Of a stretch of 64,000 nucleotides of DNA, positions 58,596 through 64,000 are shown one piece after another. The position numbers and the translations under genes were made by a program. The notes below the pieces were generated by a model that was not told the DNA's origin, did not search any database, and worked only from the letters and a program-made list of their open reading frames with translations. The stretch lies in the NCBI RefSeq assembly GCF_002014975.1, contig NZ_MUXV01000002.1:56534-120533 (forward strand), given 5' to 3'. Numbering within the stretch: position 1 is the first letter of the stretch; each line of letters begins with the position of its first letter. This stretch comes from Moraxella bovis (GTDB lineage Bacteria > Pseudomonadota > Gammaproteobacteria > Pseudomonadales > Moraxellaceae).

Positions 58596-60255
58596 ATGTT
58601 GCCAACTTATCAAACTCATCCTCTTTTTTAATCTTAATCTCTTGACTGGGCAAGGCGTGTTCTACGTCATATCGTGCCACCTCATTTAACACATCAATCA
58701 AAAGCTCGCTTTGTTTTTTCCAAAACACCGTAACATCGGACGCATCAAGATAGCACCGCATCTCAATGACAAAGGCATCTTGGCGTAGCTCGCTCAACCT
58801 TACCAGCGTCCACTCATTATTGACATAAACATGATTTTCCAAAAATAACTGCAAGTCATTGATAAGCCTGCCAATTTCATCGGGATTTGCCGTGCGTTTT
58901 AGGTACAAAAAATGATAAAAATAAAACATATCCCGAGCGTCATAATTCTCAATCTGCATGGCACTAAACTCGCCATTTGGCACGGTTACAATCGTCCGAG
59001 ACAACGTGCGGATACGGCTTGAACGAATGCCAATGTCAATCACCGTCCCTTCCATCGTCCCAAATCGGCAATAATCGCCCACACGCACAGGTCTGTCCGC
59101 CACCACCATGACCGAGCCGATGAGATTTTCAATGGTTTTTTGAGCCCCGAACGCAAGGGCAAGACCTCCCACCCCCAAAGCGGCAATCCCTGTCGTCAAA
59201 TCAAAGCCCAAATTGCCAAAAATGATGATAACCGCCAAAATGAGCATAAAGGCTTTGGCAACTTTACGAAACAGATTTAGGATGGAGACTTGTTCTAGGC
59301 GTTTGTGCTTACGACTGTTGTTCTCGGCGCGCACGAACACGGCATCAATCACCCGAAGCACCAGCCAAGCAGTTGCAAGCCACGCCACTACCTCAACACC
59401 CCGGGTCACTGCCGTGCGAAGCGTGACAGGCACCGCCATTTGTACCATCATCTCAGGGAGCATGGACGCCAAAATCACCACCGCCAAAGGCAACAAGGCT
59501 TTGGACGGTATGCCAAACGGCTTGCCACGCACCTTAGGGTATAAAAAGGCAAACACGCCCCACCCTGCCCACAGACCACCCCACAAAAGCGATAAGCCAA
59601 TGGCAATCAAGATGATGAGCGACACCACGTCCGAGATTTTATGCCCCAACAGCTGTCTGTCACCAAAAAAATCCAGCCCAAAGGCATCGGCAAGCGTGGT
59701 GCGATTTTCAGTCAAATCTTTGGGCAGATTATCCAGCGTTTCTTTGTAAATTTGCCAATAAACCACGTTGTCTTTGTCGGTTTTTCTGATAAGTAGCAGG
59801 TCTATTTTGTCATCATCAATATCAATCGTACCGACTTTTTCTAGGTTGCTTGGCAATCTGTCCGCCAAATCGCCTTCGCTTTTGTCGCTGATTGACAAAT
59901 CAGGTAGTAGCCGTCCGCCTTTATCAAGGGCGAGTTTTAGGTCGTGGATAACTGTATCATTCGTTTTTTGCTTTTTTAAAAAGTCAGAATCCAAATACTT
60001 TGCTGTCAGCTCCATGTCCTTATCCGACAAGGCTTTGACAAAGTTTTGCATGGTGCTTCGTGGCGTGTCTCGCCCAAAGCTGTCTTGGGGCACGGGCATC
60101 TCGCTCTTTGGGGCGGTGTCGGTCAAGGCGGTATTGGCAAAGCCTGCCACAGGCATGGCAAGGGACAACACCGCTAGGACGATGACAAGGCAGGACTTGA
60201 TAAAGGGTTTGATAAAAATTATCGGACGAAATACAGATGTTGGCACGGTAGGCAT
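58594..60255 (-). CDS. Mechanosensitive channel MscS family protein
   Basis: A 553-residue exported-membrane protein. It has an N-terminal signal segment (LVIVLAVLSLAMPVAGFA), a ~160-residue periplasmic region with no recognised domain, then about five helices and the MscS core: pore-lining helix 'GIAALGVGGLALAFGAQKTI', 'GSVMVVADRPVRVGDYCRF', 'GTVIDIGIRSSRIRTLSRTI' and 'VPNGEFSAMQIENYDARDMF'. Closest in plan to larger MscS-like channels such as YnaI/YbdG-type with an added periplasmic domain. It should release solutes on osmotic downshift. Confidence 0.88.
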   Translation of the reverse strand: MPTVPTSVFRPIIFIKPFIKSCLVIVLAVLSLAMPVAGFANTALTDTAPKSEMPVPQDSFGRDTPRSTMQNFVKALSDKDMELTAKYLDSDFLKKQKTNDTVIHDLKLALDKGGRLLPDLSISDKSEGDLADRLPSNLEKVGTIDIDDDKIDLLLIRKTDKDNVVYWQIYKETLDNLPKDLTENRTTLADAFGLDFFGDRQLLGHKISDVVSLIILIAIGLSLLWGGLWAGWGVFAFLYPKVRGKPFGIPSKALLPLAVVILASMLPEMMVQMAVPVTLRTAVTRGVEVVAWLATAWLVLRVIDAVFVRAENNSRKHKRLEQVSILNLFRKVAKAFMLILAVIIIFGNLGFDLTTGIAALGVGGLALAFGAQKTIENLIGSVMVVADRPVRVGDYCRFGTMEGTVIDIGIRSSRIRTLSRTIVTVPNGEFSAMQIENYDARDMFYFYHFLYLKRTANPDEIGRLINDLQLFLENHVYVNNEWTLVRLSELRQDAFVIEMRCYLDASDVTVFWKKQSELLIDVLNEVARYDVEHALPSQEIKIKKEDEFDKLAT

Positions 60256-60306
60256 GATGAATGTGGTTTTTGAAAATCGGCTATTTTATCATGCAATCCA
60301 TGACAT

Positions 60307-60400
60307 ATTGAACCTTTATAACACAATTTATAGTTTAAAAATATTGCAGAAATAAAATGGCTGTTTTACACAAACATTGCAAATTTGTTTGGTCTGGGTT
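60307..60400. repeat. Decayed copy of the family C element
   Basis: TTGAACCTTTATAACAC at about 60309 matches the left part of the 1999-2200 element, followed by AAAATGGCT and TTGCAAAT blocks in the same order. The outer GC-rich end is missing. It lies upstream of the ahcY promoter in the 60256-60715 gap. Confidence 0.45.
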
Positions 60401-60420
60401 TTGTTATTTGTTTTGTTATT

Positions 60421-60449
60421 TTGAAATTTATTATCAACTAGGCTATAAT
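60421..60449 (+). promoter_or_regulatory. Probable sigma-70 promoter of ahcY
   Basis: TTGAAA (60421-60426) and TATAAT (60444-60449) are separated by 17 bp, close to the ideal. The predicted start site near 60456 coincides with the 5' edge of the riboswitch-like structure. Confidence 0.75.
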
Positions 60450-60456
60450 AAGCACA

Positions 60457-60676
60457 CCAAGAGATGTTGCAACTTTTTTAAGTCAGGCTTGGTTTAATTA
60501 TACTTGTTTAACTTCAAAATACACCACCGTAGGGGCGTGCTGTGCACGCCCTGATGATACATTGATGCTTATAGGCGTGTGCAACACACCCCTACTAAAG
60601 GCATTTTTTAATGTAAAATTGGTGCAGATTGGAGTTAATTTGCCATATTTGTATAATTATAAAACAACGACATCTG
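60457..60676 (+). ncRNA. SAH riboswitch candidate with an enlarged P3 arm
   Basis: The order of elements matches the S-adenosylhomocysteine riboswitch: P1 CCAAG (60457-60461) with CTTGG (60488-60492); P2 ACTT-TTTT-AAGT (60472-60483); the conserved GAGATGTTGCAAC-like segment and TCAGGCTTGG, close to the consensus GAGCGCUGCAAC and CCAGGCUCGG; a P4 pair AGATG (60462-60466) with CATCT (60671-60675) within CAACGACATCT, again matching the consensus CAACGGCGCUC. Between P1 and the 3' strand, where an optional P3 hairpin stands, lie ~160 nt closed by AATTATAC/GTATAATT (60496-60503 and 60651-60658). SAH-sensing upstream of ahcY is the expected setting and would turn the gene on when SAH builds up. Match is from memory, not a model search. 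Confidence 0.75.
60499..60645 (+). repeat. Inverted-repeat element, family A, copy 2, inside the ahcY leader
   Basis: TACTTGTTTAACTTCAAAA at the left and TTGGTGCAGATTGGAGTTAA at the right match, inverted, the ends of the 17101-17240 element. The core carries GTAGGGGCGTGCTGTGCACGCCC and GGCGTGTGCAACACACCCCTAC. The two ends are imperfect inverted repeats of each other. It lies within the loop of the P3 arm of the riboswitch-like leader. Confidence 0.7.
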
Positions 60677-60715
60677 CGTTATTTTCTCATTTTTCATCAT
60701 ATAGGAGTGGACGCA

Positions 60716-62095
60716 GTGTCTACAGTTACCGCCCAAGAATTTAAAGACTACAAAGTCGCCGATATTAGCCTTGCTGAGTTTGGTCGCAAAGAGATTAAAC
60801 TTGCCGAAACCGAAATGCCTGCTCTTATGGGCATTCGCAAACGCTACGCTAGCCAAAAGCCCCTAGCAGGGGCGAAGATTGTGGGCTGTATCCACATGAC
60901 CATTCAAACGGCTGTCTTGATTGAAACGCTTGTGGCATTAGGGGCGGAGGTTCGCTGGACTTCGTGCAACATTTTTAGCACCCAAGACCACGCCGCCGCC
61001 GCCATTGCCGCTGCTGGCATTCCTGTCTTTGCATGGAAAGGCGAGACCGAAGAAGAGTACGAATGGTGCCTGGAACAGCAAATCCACAAAGAAGGCAAAC
61101 TGTGGGATGCTAACCTTATCCTAGATGACGGTGGCGACTTGACCGCACTCATTCACAACAAATACCCCCAAATGCTAGATAGTATTCACGGCATTTCCGA
61201 AGAAACCACAACAGGCGTACACCGTTTGATTGAAATGCTTGGCAAAGGAGAGCTTAAAGTCCCTGCAATTAACGTCAATGATGCTGTCACCAAATCCAAA
61301 AACGACAACAAATACGGCTGTCGCCATTCACTCAATGACGCCATCAAGCGTGGTACGGATATGTTGTTGTCTGGTCGCCGTGCGTTGGTGATTGGTTATG
61401 GCGACGTGGGCAAAGGCTCTGCCCAAAGCCTACGCCAAGAAGGCATGATTGTGCGTGTCAGCGAGATTGACCCTATTTGTGCCATGCAAGCGTGTATGGA
61501 CGGCTATGAGCTTGTTTCTCCATTTGTGGGTGGTGAGCAAAATCAAGGAGTTAATACTACACTACTCCAAGATACCGACCTTGTCGTTACCACCACAGGC
61601 AACTATCACGTGTGTAACGCCGAGATGTTAAAGGCTCTAAAATCCACCGCTGTGGTGTGTAACATTGGGCATTTTGATACCGAGATTGACACCGACTTTA
61701 TGCGTAAAAACTGGAAATGGGTGGAAGTCAAGCCACAAGTTCATCAAGTCTATCGCTCAAATGATGAGTCGGATTATCTTATCGTGCTATCCGAAGGTCG
61801 CCTTGTCAACCTAGGCAACGCCACAGGACACCCGTCTCGTATCATGGACGGCTCATTTGCCAACCAAGTGCTTGCCCAAATTCATCTATATCAAGAAAAA
61901 TTTGCCGACTTGCCAAGTGCTGACAAGCAAGGCAAGGTCTATGTCAAAGTATTGCCCAAAAAGCTGGACGAAGAAGTCGCCGCCGCCATGGTCGCAGGCT
62001 TTAATGGGGTCATCACCAAGCTCACCCAAGAGCAAGCGGATTATCTGGGCGTCAATGTGGAAGGTCCTTTTAAGGCGGATGAGTATAAATACTAA
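60716..62095 (+). CDS. ahcY: Adenosylhomocysteinase
   Basis: A 459-residue NAD-dependent cytosolic enzyme that hydrolyses S-adenosylhomocysteine to adenosine and homocysteine, clearing the inhibitor made by methyltransferases. Visible are the substrate region [13 protein letters not shown], the NAD loop [17 protein letters not shown], '[17 protein letters not shown]' and the standard ending [10 protein letters not shown] chose the GTG at 60716 (MSTVTAQEF): AGGAG at 60703-60707 leaves an 8 nt spacer. Upstream ATG-initiated extension would run through the leader and is rejected. Probably controlled by the SAH riboswitch-like leader. Confidence 0.96.
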   Translation: MSTVTAQEFKDYKVADISLAEFGRKEIKLAETEMPALMGIRKRYASQKPLAGAKIVGCIHMTIQTAVLIETLVALGAEVRWTSCNIFSTQDHAAAAIAAAGIPVFAWKGETEEEYEWCLEQQIHKEGKLWDANLILDDGGDLTALIHNKYPQMLDSIHGISEETTTGVHRLIEMLGKGELKVPAINVNDAVTKSKNDNKYGCRHSLNDAIKRGTDMLLSGRRALVIGYGDVGKGSAQSLRQEGMIVRVSEIDPICAMQACMDGYELVSPFVGGEQNQGVNTTLLQDTDLVVTTTGNYHVCNAEMLKALKSTAVVCNIGHFDTEIDTDFMRKNWKWVEVKPQVHQVYRSNDESDYLIVLSEGRLVNLGNATGHPSRIMDGSFANQVLAQIHLYQEKFADLPSADKQGKVYVKVLPKKLDEEVAAAMVAGFNGVITKLTQEQADYLGVNVEGPFKADEYKY

Positions 62096-62188
62096 ACGTA
62101 ACATAGGCATGGTGTCGCACGTGCATCATTGATAAAAACAGCTGGCGACACCATTTAGATAATAGATTACAACAGGGGTAAATTAAGC

Positions 62189-63874
62189 ATGTTTTCCAAA
62201 CGATTCATCAAAAATATTGGCATTTTTGGACTTAGTGCCACCACAAGCATCTTTACGCTCATCGCTTGTGGCAAAGGCATCGGTGACCATCATGGCAACC
62301 AAACCGAACTACACCAAAGCAGCGATGTATTACCCAATGAACTGTTATTGCAACTGCACAACTTACCTCAGATAACCTCAGGATTGGGCGATACAGGCAA
62401 AGATGTCATCAACCCAAATAAACCCACATTGGTAAAATTCTGGGCAAGTTGGTGCCCTCTGTGCCTAGGCACACTACAAGAAACACAAGACTGGCACAAC
62501 GACCCCAAATTTTCAGACTTTAATATTGTTACTGTTGTCAGCCCAAATCACCTTGGAGAGAAACCCACTCAGGCCTTTAAAGATTGGTATCAAGTATTGC
62601 AAGCAGACTATCCCACCTTACCTGTACTAATTGACACAGAAGCAAAAATCATCACTCAGCTGGGCGTACAAGCCTATCCAAGTTGGGCAATATTAGACAA
62701 ACACGGTAAACTTGTGTATCTTAACAGGGGAAATCTAAGCCAAGAACAAATGAACTATTTGGCAGATAATCCTAATACTCTAGAAGCCTTAAAAACACAA
62801 AACAGCACCATGACCCGACCCAGCCAAAACACTAACTATTACAACAGTAATGGCAATACGGCTAACGTGAGCACCATCTATTTGGCAGGGGGCTGTTTTT
62901 GGGGTGTTGAGGCTTATATGGAACGCATTGACGGCGTTTTGGATGCGGTAAGTGGCTATGCCAATGGCAGTCCAAATCTACCAAATCCAAGCTATGAGGA
63001 GGTCATCAGAGGTTCAGGTCATGCCGAGACCGTCAAGGTAACATATGATGCTGACAAAGTGGATTTAGATACATTATTACAGTACTATTTTCGCATTATT
63101 GACCCCACCAGCATCAACAAGCAAGGCAATGACCGTGGCATACAGTACCGCACGGGCATTTATTACGTCAATACACAAGATAAAGCGGTCATTGATAAAG
63201 CACTAAACGCCTTACAAGATAAGTACCAACAAAAAATTGCCGTTGAAAACCTGCCGTTATCCAATTTTAGCATGGCAGAAAACTACCATCAAGATTATCT
63301 TACCAAAAACCCTGACGGTTATTGTCATGTTGATTTAAGTCTTGCCAATAAAAAAATCACCAAAAACAGCCCCAATACTTTGGCTGAGGCAAAGACCGTT
63401 GATGAAGCATTAGACCCAACACGCTATCAAAATTTTGATAAAGACAATTTAAAACAAACCCTAACCGATGCCCAATATCGCATCACGCAACAAGCAAAAA
63501 CAGAATGGGCATTTAGTCATGACTATGACCAATTATTTGATGACGGCTTGTATGTAGATGTTGTTAGTGGTGAACCTTTATTTTCATCTACCGACAAATA
63601 CAATTCTCGCTGTGGTTGGCCAAGCTTTACAAAACCCATCACCCCAGAGGTCATCACCGAACACAAAGACGACAGTTATAATATGATTCGCACAGAAGTG
63701 CGTTCAAGAGTGGCGGATTCACATTTGGGACATGTATTTACTGATGGGCCGCAAGACAGAGGGGGTTTGCGTTATTGTATCAATGGCAATGCACTAAAAT
63801 TCATACCAAAAGCACAGATGCAAAAAGAGGGTTATGGAGCTTTATTGCCACTTATTTTACCTGCCAGACCGTAA
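62189..63874 (+). CDS. msrAB: Thioredoxin-MsrA-MsrB lipoprotein (PilB type)
   Basis: A 561-residue three-domain methionine sulfoxide repair enzyme. A signal peptide with lipobox FTLIACGKG (Cys27) suggests membrane anchoring outside the cytoplasm. Domain 1 (~60-205) is TlpA/thioredoxin-like with WASWCPLC. Domain 2 (~228-385) is MsrA with catalytic Cys in [10 protein letters not shown] and 'GYCHVDLS' resolving region. Domain 3 (~415-555) is MsrB with NSRCGWPSF and the catalytic Cys in [11 protein letters not shown]; no zinc CxxC is seen, as in PilB. Reduction of both S and R methionine sulfoxides by the built-in thioredoxin is known for the Neisseria protein. It starts 93 bp after ahcY. Confidence 0.93.
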   Translation: MFSKRFIKNIGIFGLSATTSIFTLIACGKGIGDHHGNQTELHQSSDVLPNELLLQLHNLPQITSGLGDTGKDVINPNKPTLVKFWASWCPLCLGTLQETQDWHNDPKFSDFNIVTVVSPNHLGEKPTQAFKDWYQVLQADYPTLPVLIDTEAKIITQLGVQAYPSWAILDKHGKLVYLNRGNLSQEQMNYLADNPNTLEALKTQNSTMTRPSQNTNYYNSNGNTANVSTIYLAGGCFWGVEAYMERIDGVLDAVSGYANGSPNLPNPSYEEVIRGSGHAETVKVTYDADKVDLDTLLQYYFRIIDPTSINKQGNDRGIQYRTGIYYVNTQDKAVIDKALNALQDKYQQKIAVENLPLSNFSMAENYHQDYLTKNPDGYCHVDLSLANKKITKNSPNTLAEAKTVDEALDPTRYQNFDKDNLKQTLTDAQYRITQQAKTEWAFSHDYDQLFDDGLYVDVVSGEPLFSSTDKYNSRCGWPSFTKPITPEVITEHKDDSYNMIRTEVRSRVADSHLGHVFTDGPQDRGGLRYCINGNALKFIPKAQMQKEGYGALLPLILPARP

Positions 63875-63890
63875 ATTTTGTATAAAGATT

Positions 63891-63955
63891 GTAGAGCTAG
63901 GTTATATTTTGCCTATGACATTGTTGGTATTTAAAATGGATATAACCCACCCTAC
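63891..63955. repeat. Inverted repeat downstream of msrAB
   Basis: GTAGAGCTAGGTTATAT (63891-63907) and the complement ATATAACCCACCCTAC (63940-63955) match at most positions. It could act as a weak terminator for msrAB or be a further short repeat family. Confidence 0.5.
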
Positions 63956-63972
63956 ATTTTCCGATTCAAATA

Positions 63973-64000
63973 TTAGGGCGTGCCTGCCTTTTGTATTTGC
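63973..64000. repeat. Start of a third full family C element, cut by the window edge
   Basis: TAGGGCGTGCCTGCC followed by TTTTGTATTTGC equals, in inverted orientation, the right end of the 44355-44483 element and also echoes the 2171-2186 block. The rest lies outside the window. Confidence 0.6.

Noticed and set aside
59213-59749. 178-codon open frame antisense to the MscS channel gene
   Set aside because: Ser/Thr-rich translation of the opposite strand of a clear gene; no homologous motif or start signal.
60629-60715. Upstream extension of ahcY
   Set aside because: It would translate the repeat and the 3' part of the riboswitch-like leader; AGGAG plus GTG at 60716 matches the known protein start.

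Overview
This 64 kb chromosomal window comes from a gammaproteobacterium of the Moraxellaceae, most likely a Moraxella species. That is an inference from gene content: a fused nuoCD in a nuoA-N set, the pyrG-kdsA-eno-ftsB-ispD order, a thioredoxin-MsrA-MsrB (PilB type) lipoprotein, moderate GC in core genes with AT-rich accessory islands, and many short palindromic intergenic repeats. I see no rRNA, transposase, phage or CRISPR array.

Layout. 1-2.3 kb: a cut LrgB/CidA pair and an S49 peptidase. 2.3-11.7 kb (minus): pyrG, a PIN-type toxin-antitoxin pair, kdsA, two small accessory genes (one frameshifted), eno, ftsB, ispD and comEC. 11.8-17.1 kb: rimO, tRNA-Leu(UAG), pncA, an amino acid:sodium symporter and ferredoxin-NADP reductase. 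17.3-38.4 kb (minus): all genes of NADH dehydrogenase I, but the operon is split by accessory genes. A DUF2004-like gene lies between nuoA and nuoB. A desaturase plus EamA exporter pair lies between nuoB and nuoCD. Decayed membrane genes, an S41 peptidase and an opposing AraC pseudogene lie between nuoCD and nuoE. 38.6-46.4 kb: purL, a FixH/TraX pair, a frameshifted secreted protein and a DUF21/CBS membrane protein. 46.7-50.2 kb: yajC-secD-secF. 50.3-55 kb (minus): sulfur assimilation (cysI, DUF934, cysH, cysG) with cysH broken by a small deletion. 55.1-57.7 kb: a second toxin-antitoxin pair with a frameshifted toxin, a nonsense-interrupted gene and brnQ. 57.8-64 kb: a J-like membrane protein, an MscS channel, ahcY and the msrAB lipoprotein.

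Functional picture. The window combines aerobic respiration (complex I), cell envelope and division (kdsA, ispD, ftsB, secDF), nucleotide synthesis (pyrG, purL), the methyl cycle (ahcY) and oxidative repair (MsrAB). The cysH lesion predicts that sulfate cannot be reduced through PAPS, although sulfite reductase and siroheme synthesis look intact.

The most interesting signal lies upstream of ahcY. A consensus-like promoter drives a leader whose sequence and pairing match an S-adenosylhomocysteine riboswitch. Its variable P3 arm appears to have been taken over by a ~150 bp inverted-repeat element that also occurs near 17.1 kb. Several other repeat families recur in gaps between genes, and single-base frameshifts cluster in accessory genes while long core genes stay intact.
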